24,973 nt of DNA from Alphaproteobacteria bacterium (GCA_013152615.1 JAADGA010000158.1:1-24973); one strand, 5' to 3'; numbered from the stretch's first letter, positions 5,974-14,279 are shown. Numbers and translations are program-made. The notes: generated by a model not told the origin, from the sequence alone.

Positions 5974-7356
5974 CTATAAGGTTTTATTTTCTTTGAAGTT
6001 TTCTGCTAATATAATACCGTTGGCCGTCGTTGGATTTTTGAGGTGATACATGATTCTTCCCTGATGAATAAAGAAAGTTATTGTGCCATAGATACAGATA
6101 AAACCAAAGCCCGTATACCAAAGATTGAAGATAGCAAAAGGCAGTAAAATCCACATCTGGACGTTGCGCCCACCGGCGATCAGGTGAAATTTTCGGTCAA
6201 AGCCGGTTGTTGTGCCAATATGACGGCCTGTTATCCGGTAAAAAGCGGCCATCTGGATTTCATCGGCCAGCCGGAACAGAATAAGTGCGGCCACCATAAT
6301 CAGCGGAATCGGCCCATACAGGGTTGATAAATAGGCGGCAATGGCAAAATACCAGCCATACTCTATCATATTTTCAAGGAAACGGATCAGCCGCCATGAA
6401 TTTAACCGGAATTTCGGTCCGGATTTTGCGGGCGATATTTTTAACCGGCCAAGCTTGTCGCCGACGCCGTACAGGATGCTGACACTATAGGCTCCGGCCA
6501 GTGCCGTCAGGGTATGGCCACTCCAGAAAAGCGCGAGGACATATAAAGCCAGCAAGCCGGTAACGATCATGACATAAAGCGGCCTGACCGGGCATTTACA
6601 CAGATATTTGACGATGACGTTTTCGAGCGGCTGGTAAAGATAGCGTGCCGGCCAGTCCAACAGGTCGTTCTGGAAAAATTTTAGCAGCCTGTCTGTGGCC
6701 CCGGGGCCGTCTTCACGTCGGCGCAGCGGGAACCAGAGCAGATCCACAGAACGCTCACGGCGGGCAAGATAAAGCGGGGTTTCTGTCACCGGGACAATTT
6801 TACAATCACTGGCCCGCGACAGGGCCTTTACGGCGTTCTGCAGCCCATCCAGACTGTTGAGCTTGCGAATATTGGCGGCAAAGCTTGTGCTTGATATTTT
6901 GGCAATGGAGCCGAAATAGCCATTATGGCCGTCCAGTTGCAGCGTCATGCCGAGCGCGGTACAGGACGAGAGAAATTCATTCTGTCCGATGAAACTGATG
7001 ACGGTGGCGGCAGGGTGACCGGCAACATGATTAATAATGCGGTCATCCAGAATTACCCCCTCTTCAATCAGAAACCAGCTGTCCCCGCTGTTATTATGAT
7101 CAAGAAGCTGCACCGGGGCGTCTTTGGTATTATGGAGGAAAATTCTTTGCGGGCGGGTGTCGCATTTCAGGATTTCAGTCTCAAAATCGCTGGTAAACCA
7201 GTCCGTTACCACATGCATTTCCTCAATGCCGATGGCCTTCATCTGTTTCATCTGTCGGGCAAAAAGGCTGAGGCCGCCGGCATGAATCAGGTTTCTTGCC
7301 AGCGTACTGACAGTCTCGGATTCCCGGCCACTGATCAAAAGCGCTTTTCTAGCCAT
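5974..7356 (-). CDS. Fused nucleotidyltransferase-like and degenerate CDP-alcohol transferase-like membrane protein
   Basis: This 460-residue protein has two parts. Residues 1 to about 200 look like a nucleotidyltransferase fold (ALLISG start, then GGLSLFARQMKQMKAIGIEE). However, the glycine-rich GxGxR-K loop is missing, and EEG (98-100) stands where a metal-binding GD would be expected. Residues about 255-445 are a membrane domain like CDP-alcohol transferases. The key motif reads YGVGDKLGRLK (296-306) where the family has DGxDGKLARLK. R304 and G313 are in register, but all four aspartate positions are replaced (Y296, G299, R317, W321). The domain order resembles bifunctional inositol-1-phosphate cytidylyltransferase/DIPP synthase enzymes. 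Activity is doubtful. It is the first large gene of the operon with the canonical enzyme at 5071-5961. Its ATG has GGAG directly adjacent, which is poor spacing, and overlaps a short upstream ORF. Confidence 0.75.
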   Translation of the reverse strand: MARKALLISGRESETVSTLARNLIHAGGLSLFARQMKQMKAIGIEEMHVVTDWFTSDFETEILKCDTRPQRIFLHNTKDAPVQLLDHNNSGDSWFLIEEGVILDDRIINHVAGHPAATVISFIGQNEFLSSCTALGMTLQLDGHNGYFGSIAKISSTSFAANIRKLNSLDGLQNAVKALSRASDCKIVPVTETPLYLARRERSVDLLWFPLRRREDGPGATDRLLKFFQNDLLDWPARYLYQPLENVIVKYLCKCPVRPLYVMIVTGLLALYVLALFWSGHTLTALAGAYSVSILYGVGDKLGRLKISPAKSGPKFRLNSWRLIRFLENMIEYGWYFAIAAYLSTLYGPIPLIMVAALILFRLADEIQMAAFYRITGRHIGTTTGFDRKFHLIAGGRNVQMWILLPFAIFNLWYTGFGFICIYGTITFFIHQGRIMYHLKNPTTANGIILAENFKENKTL

Positions 7357-7387
7357 CTCCGGCGGTTCCGAAGTTGTGTAATTTCAT
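7349..7387 (-). CDS. Possible 12-codon leader ORF coupled to the NTase-CAPT gene
   Basis: This short frame encodes MKLHNFGTAGDG and ends in TAG. It has a good ribosome binding site: AGGAAACGGATAAA runs directly into its ATG, so AGGA stands 10 bases upstream. Its stop lies inside the start of the 460-residue gene (ATGGCTAG, with the ATG at 7354-7356). The large gene itself lacks a well-spaced Shine-Dalgarno, so ribosomes ending on the leader could re-initiate there. The alternative is that the main gene uses the overlapping GGAG alone and this ORF is accidental. Confidence 0.35.
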   Translation of the reverse strand: MKLHNFGTAGDG

Positions 7388-7538
7388 TTTATCCGTTTCC
7401 TGTGTGACAGACGGGGCGAGTCTATAGCGTCATGGAAAATAAGAAAAGCCGTAAAAGGGTTTGATATATTTTTTTGTTCTTGTACCTTGTGCAAAAGAGC
7501 GGGCGCCGAAAAATATTTTATCATACGGGATACGTTAA

Positions 7539-10259
7539 ATGCTGAAAATTTATTCACGGATTGCGGTCATCATAGTGGCTGTTCTTTTCTCGGGCCTTTT
7601 GTCCGGCTGTGGCCCGGCGGAACAACAGAAAACGCTGGCCGTTTCCGACTATCCCCGGGCAATACCAAAGGGGCAACTGCCAAAAACCATTCGCCCGGAT
7701 CATTATCGGCTCAATTTGAAAATCATTCCGAAAGACCGGGTGTTCAGCGGCAGGGTTACGATTGACCTGACCTTTGATGTCACCACGGATTATATGTGGA
7801 TTGATGGCCAGAATATGACGGTAAGCTCTGCTGAACTCAAGCTGGCAAATGGCAAAACGGTTGCCGCAAGCTATAAACAGGTTGACCCGACCGGCATTGC
7901 CAGACTTGACTTTGCCGCACCGGTCGGACCGGGTAAAGCGAAACTTGAAATCAGCTATCAGGGCCGGATCAGTGACGCGCTTGAGGGTATTTACCGGGTG
8001 AAAGACGGCGGCAATGATTATATTTATACCCAGTTCGAGGCCATTGATGCCCGGCGGGCTTTTCCCGGATTTGACGAACCGGGTTTCAAGGTGCCGTTTG
8101 ACCTCAGCCTGACCATCCCCACCGGCATGAAGGCGGTGGCCAATACGCCTGAAACCAGCCGTAGAAATCTGGGCGACGGCTTGACTACAGTGACATTTGC
8201 CCCGACCAAACCGCTGCCGACTTATCTGGTGGCGTTTGCGGTCGGACCGTTTGAAATTTTAAAATGGTCGGATTTGCCCAAAACCGCAGTTCGCGACCGG
8301 ACGGTCGGGCTGCGCGGGATTGCGAGCCAGGGCAAGGGCAAAAAACTGGCCTACGCCCTGAAGCATACCGGCCAGATTCTGACGGCTCTGGAAGATTACC
8401 TCCGGATACCCTATCCCTATAAAAAACTGGATATTCTGGCGGTGCCGGATTTTGCCTACGGCGCGATGGAGAATGCCGGTGCGATTACTTACCGTGAACA
8501 ACTGCTGCTGCTGGACGAAAATTCCTCTCAGGCCGCGAAAAAACGCTATATGGAGGTTCATGCCCATGAAATGTCCCATCAGTGGTTTGGTGATCTGGTA
8601 ACCCCGAAATGGTGGAATGACATCTGGCTTAATGAGGCTCTGGCGACATGGATGTCGCAAACGGCGCTGGATAATATCATGCCGAAAAAGAAATTCAGGC
8701 AGGGTATATTGCGCGGCTCGCTTGATGCCATGACCGAGGATAGTCTGGTCAGCACCCGGCAGATCCGTCAGCCAATCCTGAGCAATGATGATATTGTCGG
8801 TGCCTTTGACGGCATCACCTATAAAAAAGGCGCAGGCGTGCTGGCGATGATTGAATCTTTTATGGGGCGCAAGGAATTTCGCGCCGGTCTCCATAATTAT
8901 TTAACCCGGTTTGCCTTTAAAAACGCCTCCTCGGATGACTTTATCACCGCGGTCGGGGAAAAATCAGACAGGGTGCCGATGACAGCAGTCAAGGCGGTGT
9001 TCAACAGTTTTCTTGATCAGCCGGGGATTCCCTATCTTGACATAACCAGATCGCTCAAAGGTGGCAAAACCGTCCTTGCGATCAGCCAGTCCCGTTACCT
9101 GCCGCTCGGCTCAAAGGGCGACCGGGACAAGATCTGGAAAATTCCGGTCTGTTTTGGTTATGGAATTGACGGCGTTGCCCATAAATATTGCACGGTGCTG
9201 GATCATAAAAATGCCACCATTACCCTGCCGGAATCCGGGTCGGAAACCGGGCCGGTGGATTATGTGATGCCTGATCTGAACGGGGCTGGATATTATCGTT
9301 ATGCCCTGAGTACCGAGGACTGGTCCAGACTGTTCAATTATCAGAATAACCTGTCAACAGACAGCATGTTATCAGTGATCGACAGCTTTACCGCGGCAAT
9401 GGATGCCGGTAAAATGAGCTTTGCGGCATTGATGGCGATCGCCCCGGCCGTGATTGAATCACCGTCGTACCGGGTGGCGATCGCGCCGATGAAACCGCTC
9501 CGTTTCATGTATGAAAAAGTTGCAGAAACAGCGGCGGAAAAGGCAAAAATATCGGCGCTGTCGCGTAAATTATACCGGGCGAAACTGGCCGCTATTGGCT
9601 TTAAGACCAGAGCGGGAGACGATGGTGACATCATTAATCTGCGTCGGGCGCTGGTTGGTCATCTGGCCTTCATTGGTCAGGATAAACCGCTTCGGGCCAA
9701 GCTTGCCACCATGGCCAGACGTTATGTCGGCTTTGGGGCAGATGGCCGCATTCATGCCGATCTCGTGGATAGCAATCTGATAGCGCGGGCGCTGATTGTC
9801 GGGGTCGAGGATATCGGGCCGGCTTTTGGCCGCCATCTGCTTGATCTTTACCTGAAATCCACCGATGGTGCCGTCAGGGGGCGCTTGTTGCAGGCGATGG
9901 CCTCGACCCGTGATGCGACATTCGGTGCCGAAATCCGGGGGCTGATCCTGAGTGATAAAATGCGGGCCAATGAAGTGCCGACCGCGCTGTCAGTTGAGAT
10001 GGGTAACCATAGCCTGCGCAGGGATGCCTGGGTCTGGTTCCAGCAGAATTTTTCCGGGGTAAAAGCCCGGATTCCGGCGTTTAATCAATCGCGGATTCCC
10101 CGTTTTGCCGAAAGCTTCTGTTCCCTTGAAAAGCGGGATCAGGTCAAGGCCTTCTTTGAACCGCGGGTTAAATCCATTGCCGGTGGGTCACGGGCGCTGG
10201 CCCAGACGCTCGAAACCATTGAGCTTTGCACCGCCAAGGCCGCGTTTCTCGCCAAATAG
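7539..10259 (+). CDS. M1 family aminopeptidase, lipoprotein (PepN-like zinc metallopeptidase)
   Basis: This 906-residue gluzincin removes N-terminal residues from peptides. The zinc site is complete: H343-E344-x2-H347 (HEMSH), followed after 18 residues by E366 in NEALA. The exopeptidase motif GAMEN sits at 308-312. The domain order fits the family: a beta-rich N-terminal domain (about 50-250), a thermolysin-like catalytic domain (about 255-500), a beta domain, and a long helical ERAP1-like C-terminal domain to the end. The first 24 residues form a lipoprotein signal peptide with lipobox LSGC (C24). Residue +2 is glycine rather than aspartate, so it is probably carried to the outer membrane. 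It would act on peptides in the periplasm or at the surface, unlike cytosolic E. coli PepN. ATG 7539 has only a weak GGGA upstream. The stop codon lies in a small duplication (10257-10306). Confidence 0.95.
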   Translation: MLKIYSRIAVIIVAVLFSGLLSGCGPAEQQKTLAVSDYPRAIPKGQLPKTIRPDHYRLNLKIIPKDRVFSGRVTIDLTFDVTTDYMWIDGQNMTVSSAELKLANGKTVAASYKQVDPTGIARLDFAAPVGPGKAKLEISYQGRISDALEGIYRVKDGGNDYIYTQFEAIDARRAFPGFDEPGFKVPFDLSLTIPTGMKAVANTPETSRRNLGDGLTTVTFAPTKPLPTYLVAFAVGPFEILKWSDLPKTAVRDRTVGLRGIASQGKGKKLAYALKHTGQILTALEDYLRIPYPYKKLDILAVPDFAYGAMENAGAITYREQLLLLDENSSQAAKKRYMEVHAHEMSHQWFGDLVTPKWWNDIWLNEALATWMSQTALDNIMPKKKFRQGILRGSLDAMTEDSLVSTRQIRQPILSNDDIVGAFDGITYKKGAGVLAMIESFMGRKEFRAGLHNYLTRFAFKNASSDDFITAVGEKSDRVPMTAVKAVFNSFLDQPGIPYLDITRSLKGGKTVLAISQSRYLPLGSKGDRDKIWKIPVCFGYGIDGVAHKYCTVLDHKNATITLPESGSETGPVDYVMPDLNGAGYYRYALSTEDWSRLFNYQNNLSTDSMLSVIDSFTAAMDAGKMSFAALMAIAPAVIESPSYRVAIAPMKPLRFMYEKVAETAAEKAKISALSRKLYRAKLAAIGFKTRAGDDGDIINLRRALVGHLAFIGQDKPLRAKLATMARRYVGFGADGRIHADLVDSNLIARALIVGVEDIGPAFGRHLLDLYLKSTDGAVRGRLLQAMASTRDATFGAEIRGLILSDKMRANEVPTALSVEMGNHSLRRDAWVWFQQNFSGVKARIPAFNQSRIPRFAESFCSLEKRDQVKAFFEPRVKSIAGGSRALAQTLETIELCTAKAAFLAK

Positions 10260-10306
10260 CTCCCGCAGGGGGCAACCATTAGCTCCTGACCGCAGGAGGC
10301 AACTAT
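10257..10306. repeat. Imperfect tandem duplication spanning the aminopeptidase stop codon
   Basis: TAGCTCC-CGCAGG-GGCAAC-AT occurs twice, at 10257-10279 and 10280-10306. The second copy has a 4-base TGAC-like insertion and two transitions. The first TAG is the stop codon of the aminopeptidase. The second copy holds a perfect 6-bp stem with a 4-base loop (CTCCTG-ACCG-CAGGAG, 10283-10298). A T-rich stretch follows only after another 25 bases, so this is not a classical intrinsic terminator. It may still end transcription between two convergent genes. Confidence 0.6.
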
Positions 10307-10336
10307 CAGGATAAAATGGCGGCTTTGGTCGTCTTT

Positions 10337-11935
10337 TTATTCAGCCAGCCCGGCATCGCGCAGGCCGTTCAGATATTTATCAAGATCCTGGGTGCGCCGG
10401 AACCATTTACGGCATTCTTTTTCGGCATTCTGGCGAAAATCGGGATAGAGCCGGATGACATTTGCCCGGGATTCCGCCGCTTCCCTGTCCTTGCCGAGCT
10501 TGGCGTAAAGAATGGCCTGCAGCGCGTGGGGCCAGAACCAGTCCGGGGTTTCGATAAAGCGTATCTGATCAAGCGCCTGATCATATTCATCACGGATATA
10601 ATGATCATGACACAGGGCAAACCGGCACCATCCGGGATGCTGCGGGTTGAGGTCCATGGCTTTTTTAATCAGCGACAGCCCTTCTTCCAGTTTGCCGAGC
10701 AGACACAGGTAAAGACCGCTATCGGCAAGGATCGCCGGGCTGTTGGGGGCAATACCAAGGCCAAGCCGGATGTTATCCTCGAATTTTTCAAGGTTGCCTT
10801 TATGGAAATTTATGATGGTCATGGCATACCAGGCAATGGAATATTTTGACCTCAGGCTGATTGATTTTTCGGCATATGTCCGCGCCAGCTCCAGCGGGTC
10901 ATCGGCCCGGACATTATAGCTGAAGCGATATTCATCAAGGGCGAGGAAGGCCAGACCCGCCCACGCATCCGGGTAATTAGGGTCAATCTTCACCGCATTT
11001 TCCAGACTATTCCGCGCCTTCAGGTGGGTTTCCGGCGACAGCTCAAACAGATAATCATGGAGCAATAATACGCTTTCATAGGCTTCCATATATTCGGTGG
11101 AACTGCGCTTCATATCAATGGCGCTGGTGCGCATGACGGCACCATAGGTGTCGCCGATGGTGGCGGCAACATGGGCCGCGATTTCATCCTGAACATCAAT
11201 CAGATTGTCCGGGGTGAGCTTGCGGTCATAATTTTTGGACCAGACAACGGCCGCATTGGTGGCATTGAGCAGCCGGGCCGACACCCGCAACTGCTCTCCG
11301 GCCTGCCGCACGCTGCCTTCCAGAATATAATGGGCCTCAAGCTCGGCACTTAAGAGCCGGATATCAACGGCTTTGCCTTTATATCTTGATGTGGTGCGCC
11401 GCGAGATGACATACAGGGACGGGCTCAGGAACAGATGATTGATGATTTCTTCGGTGATACCGTCGCAGAATAGTTCCTGCGAGGCATCGCCACTTAGATT
11501 TTCAAACGGCAGTACGGCAATGCCCGGCCCGGTTGGCGGCGCGGCGGCGGCGGCAATCACCGGGTCTTTCCGGGCCATGCCCGAGGAGGCTTTTAACAGG
11601 CCGATTTGTGGAATATATGATCCCTTGGGCAGGGAAATACTGATCGGGTCGTCGCGCCCTTCCTCCATATAATAATGTTCGAGCAACCGCCTGAGACGGC
11701 CCGCTTCCACCCGTACGATCGCATCCGTCTGCGGGTCGAAATTTTCATCCTTGTCAAAAACCGCGAGTCCAAGCGTGTAGCCCTTGATCAGGCGGGCATG
11801 GTCATTGAGATATTCTGTGACGACATAGTCAAGAAACCGCTGGATACGGTTTTTGTTGCGGAAGGTTTTACTGGTCAGAATGGACCCAAGCTGGGCGGTG
11901 ATTTTTTCCGGCGAAAGGGGGCTGTCTGACATCAT
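10337..11935 (-). CDS. Winged-helix-like / TolB-N (FlgO)-like / TPR protein, probable regulator
   Basis: This 532-residue protein has three regions. Residues about 1-110 (RFLDYVV, KGYTLGLAVFDKD, DAIVRVEAGRLRRLL, LPKGSY) match the N-terminal module of a large group of rhizobial-type proteins, often labelled adenylate cyclase or TolB-like regulators, thought to bind DNA. Residues about 138-270 (IAVLPFENLSGD, FCDGITEEII, YILEGSVR, VWSKNYDR) form a TolB-N/FlgO-like domain. Residues about 275-530 are helical repeats with TPR character (YPDAWAGLAFLALD, SPAILADSGLYLCLLG, NPQHPGWCRFAL). No cyclase catalytic domain is present, and no membrane segment separates the first two regions. The whole protein therefore looks cytosolic. 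The first of two adjacent ATGs was used, and no strong Shine-Dalgarno is seen. The signal it senses and its targets are unknown. Confidence 0.85.
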   Translation of the reverse strand: MMSDSPLSPEKITAQLGSILTSKTFRNKNRIQRFLDYVVTEYLNDHARLIKGYTLGLAVFDKDENFDPQTDAIVRVEAGRLRRLLEHYYMEEGRDDPISISLPKGSYIPQIGLLKASSGMARKDPVIAAAAAPPTGPGIAVLPFENLSGDASQELFCDGITEEIINHLFLSPSLYVISRRTTSRYKGKAVDIRLLSAELEAHYILEGSVRQAGEQLRVSARLLNATNAAVVWSKNYDRKLTPDNLIDVQDEIAAHVAATIGDTYGAVMRTSAIDMKRSSTEYMEAYESVLLLHDYLFELSPETHLKARNSLENAVKIDPNYPDAWAGLAFLALDEYRFSYNVRADDPLELARTYAEKSISLRSKYSIAWYAMTIINFHKGNLEKFEDNIRLGLGIAPNSPAILADSGLYLCLLGKLEEGLSLIKKAMDLNPQHPGWCRFALCHDHYIRDEYDQALDQIRFIETPDWFWPHALQAILYAKLGKDREAAESRANVIRLYPDFRQNAEKECRKWFRRTQDLDKYLNGLRDAGLAE

Positions 11936-11995
11936 GCCGGGTATCTTATACTATAATCAGGATAAAGCTCTTTATTATTTGCAGTCATAGTTTGT

Positions 11996-13321
11996 TTAAT
12001 TGTCCAATATGTCTGAAAATATGGCGCGTAATTTATCGATCAACTGATCAATATGACCGGGCTCGACAATGAAAGGCGGGGCCAGCAGGATGTGGCTGCC
12101 GAGGTTATCCCGCAGTGAGCCGCCACCGGGATAACAGATCAACCCATGGGTCATGGTTGCCTGTTTCAGGCGTTTTGTGATATTTTTCTCGTCCGCAAAC
12201 GGTGTTTTTGTTACTTTGTCGGCGACAATTTCAAGCCCCCGGAATAATCCCCGGCCCCGAATATCGCCAATATGGGGATGATCCCCGAAGGCCGCCTCCA
12301 GAGATTTTTGCAGGTAATCCCCCTGCTTCCTGACATTGTGCAACAGCTTTTCATCGTCAATAACCGTGACAACCGCAAGGCCGGCGGCACAGGCACTGGC
12401 ATGACCGACATAGGTGTGGCCATGGTCAAATCCCCTGCCGGTGGTGACAAAAGTCTCATGGATATGAGCGCGGGCAAGGGTTGCGGCAAGCGGCTGGTAG
12501 CCGCCGGCAATCCCCTTGGCCAAGGTAACAATATCGGGCAGGAAGTCCTCTTGCTCATGGGCGAAAAAAGTGCCGGTACGCCCGCTGCCGCACATAATTT
12601 CATCGGCGATCAGCAGAATGTCATATTGGTCACAGATTTCCCGAACACGTTTGAAATAACCGGATTCTGCCGCGACAACCCCGAGCGAGGCCCCGACAAC
12701 AGGTTCGGCGATAAAGGCGGCGATCGTCTCCGCCCCCTGCTGTAATATCATTGTTTCAAGGCTGTTGGCGGCGCGCAACGCATAGTCGGCCAGCGTTTCC
12801 CCGGCCCGGAGGTAGCGGTAAGCGTAGCAGGGGTCAATGCGCGGCCAGTCGAGCAATAATTCTCCCATCACCCGTCGGCGCGTCAGGTTGCCGCTGATCG
12901 ACAGCGCCCCGTAAGTATTGCCGTGATAGCTGTGAATGCGGCTGATGATTTTTTGCTTTGACGGCCGACCCAGCGCGCGCCAGTATTGCCACGCCATCTT
13001 GAAGGCGGTTTCATTGGCTTCCGAGCCGCCGGAGGTAAAATAGATTTTCGCCCCTGGTTCGCCAAATTTTGCTGCCAGAGCCTCGGCCAGCTGCTCCTGT
13101 GGCGGGTTCGAGAAAAAAGCGGTATGGGCAAAAGCCATCGTTTTGATCTGCTGACACAGGCTTGCCACCACCCGGGGATGCTGGTGACCAACGCAGGAGA
13201 CCGCCGCGCCACCGCTCATATCAAGATATTTTTTGCCGGTGTCATCGAAAATATACATACCATCGGAATGGGCGGCTGTTGGGTAATGTGCCGTAACCCC
13301 CCGATAAAAAACTGCCGTCAT
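11996..13321 (-). CDS. Class III PLP-dependent aminotransferase
   Basis: This 441-residue cytosolic enzyme transfers amino groups to or from omega-amino acids, amines or beta-alanine-type substrates, with pyridoxal phosphate bound to K269 (TLAKGIAGGYQPL). Other class III marks are SGGSEANETAFKMA (phosphate-binding region), YHGNTYGALS, the AFIAEPVVGAS segment, and IADEIMCGSGRTG with the PLP-nitrogen aspartate. The frame stays open to a TTG at 13357. I chose ATG 13321 because CAGGGAA lies about 10 bases upstream and family members usually begin near this point (MTAVFYRG). The aminotransferase set is broad, including beta-alanine:pyruvate and putrescine-type enzymes, so I give no symbol. The nearest neighbour is a membrane methyltransferase upstream on the same strand, about 120 bp away. 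Confidence 0.93.
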   Translation of the reverse strand: MTAVFYRGVTAHYPTAAHSDGMYIFDDTGKKYLDMSGGAAVSCVGHQHPRVVASLCQQIKTMAFAHTAFFSNPPQEQLAEALAAKFGEPGAKIYFTSGGSEANETAFKMAWQYWRALGRPSKQKIISRIHSYHGNTYGALSISGNLTRRRVMGELLLDWPRIDPCYAYRYLRAGETLADYALRAANSLETMILQQGAETIAAFIAEPVVGASLGVVAAESGYFKRVREICDQYDILLIADEIMCGSGRTGTFFAHEQEDFLPDIVTLAKGIAGGYQPLAATLARAHIHETFVTTGRGFDHGHTYVGHASACAAGLAVVTVIDDEKLLHNVRKQGDYLQKSLEAAFGDHPHIGDIRGRGLFRGLEIVADKVTKTPFADEKNITKRLKQATMTHGLICYPGGGSLRDNLGSHILLAPPFIVEPGHIDQLIDKLRAIFSDILDN

Positions 13322-13386
13322 TGCAAGAGTTTTCCCTGATAATCCTGTGAGCGTCAAAAAAAGTGATAGTGACCGTTGTTATCGGC

Positions 13387-13408
13387 GCTGTCAAAGTTTT
13401 TTGACGGC
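13387..13408. other. Nine-bp hairpin between the aminotransferase and methyltransferase genes
   Basis: GCTGTCAAA (13387-13395) pairs with TTTGACGGC (13400-13408) across a 4-base loop, with one T-G pair. It lies about 30 bp beyond the stop of the minus-strand methyltransferase gene. No T-run follows directly on the minus strand. A run of seven T lies a further 25 bases on. It could be a weak terminator or an mRNA end-stabilising stem. Confidence 0.4.
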
Positions 13409-13440
13409 AGAATATAAAAAACTTGCCGGTTATTCTGCGC

Positions 13441-13890
13441 TCACAGCCAGCGGCGTACCCGGGCCTTGTAGCTCAGGAAGGCATCGCCGAATGCCTCGTG
13501 CATCCGCTCCTCCTCATAGGGGATATACCACCGGTTGGCGATTAGGAAAAAAACCAGCGGAAAAACAAAGGAAAAGGCCGTGGTATAGAGCATTGCCACC
13601 CCCAGTAACAGCAGCAGCAGGCCCAGATACATGGGGTTGCGCGACCAGCGAAACGGACCGGTGGTAACAATACGGTCCGGCTTTTTATAAGGGACAATGT
13701 TGGTTTGATGGCGGCGGAACAGGCGCGCCCCCCACAGCGGCAGCGCAAGACCGGGGAGGATCAGGATAACACCACCATACCTGATCGGCCCGGATAATAG
13801 CGCGATGGGGATCAGGTCATAAATATTAGCCACGATTATCCCGGTCAGGCACAGGGCAAAGACCACTGGTGGCAAGAGAATTTTGCGCAT
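13441..13890 (-). CDS. Isoprenylcysteine carboxyl methyltransferase-like membrane protein (ICMT/PEMT family)
   Basis: This 149-residue protein has hydrophobic segments at about 5-22, 30-52 and 90-118. The C-terminal half carries the family signature: TGPFRWSRNPMYLG, a membrane hairpin, EEERMHEAFG and a terminal Y-x4-RRWL. In relatives, this region binds S-adenosylmethionine at the membrane-cytosol face. Bacterial members are mostly of unknown substrate, with lipids or small membrane-associated molecules likely. The length is usual for the short bacterial group. ATG 13890 has a weak GGAA about 10 bases upstream. It may share a transcript with the aminotransferase downstream, though a hairpin lies between them. 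Confidence 0.85.
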   Translation of the reverse strand: MRKILLPPVVFALCLTGIIVANIYDLIPIALLSGPIRYGGVILILPGLALPLWGARLFRRHQTNIVPYKKPDRIVTTGPFRWSRNPMYLGLLLLLLGVAMLYTTAFSFVFPLVFFLIANRWYIPYEEERMHEAFGDAFLSYKARVRRWL

Positions 13891-14029
13891 TTGTTGTTTT
13901 TCCGGCTGATGGTGTTATCTGGTTAATTTTCTGTCGACAGCAGAGTAAACATCCGGCGGGCTTGCCGTCAACCGGATAATATTTATCTGCTGCGGTTATC
14001 GGCTGTTAAAAGCCGTTTCATCATCAGGC

Positions 14030-14094
14030 GGCCATTATTTCCCCGCACGCGATCCCTTGTTCCCCGGACGCAACCACTTTACCCCCCGCACGAC
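14030..14094. repeat. Three degenerate 21-bp tandem units in the 13891-14279 intergenic region
   Basis: Units at 14030-14050, 14051-14071 and 14072-14094 share the pattern CC-x-TT-x3-CCCCG-x-ACG. The third is 2 bp longer because of extra C residues. The surrounding 389-bp gap (13891-14279) separates divergent genes and should hold both promoters. I see no gene in it, only ORFs of up to about 22 codons without ribosome binding sites. It also holds a short stem CGGCT/AGCCG near 14000 and an AT-rich stretch with eight T near 14165. The array lies about 190 bp upstream of the DUF2336 start and 140 bp upstream of the methyltransferase start. Confidence 0.6.
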
Positions 14095-14279
14095 CACTGG
14101 CATATCCGGGTGAAAAAGCCGGATAAATTGCTGTTGGCACAGGGTGCAATGGTGATAATTCAACGTTTTTTTTAATCTTTGTTAATAAAGCCGCAGTATA
14201 AGTCAGGGGTAGGTTGTGGGGTCGGGGTATTTATAATCGTCGTCTCAACAAAGAAAAATAAACTATAGGCTGGAAAAAT

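Noticed and set aside
7388..7538. Clear paired promoters in the divergent gap before the aminopeptidase
   Set aside because: TATAG-type hexamers are present, but I could not find a matching -35 at good spacing on either strand.
8259..8894. 211-residue open frame on the - strand
   Set aside because: It is antisense to the aminopeptidase catalytic domain, which carries all zinc ligands.
10316..10849. 177-residue open frame on the + strand
   Set aside because: It is antisense to the TPR region of the regulator at 10337-11935 and has no family resemblance.
13998..14016. Stem CGGCT/AGCCG followed by TTT as a terminator
   Set aside because: No gene on the + strand ends there. It lies between divergent genes, and the stem is only five pairs.
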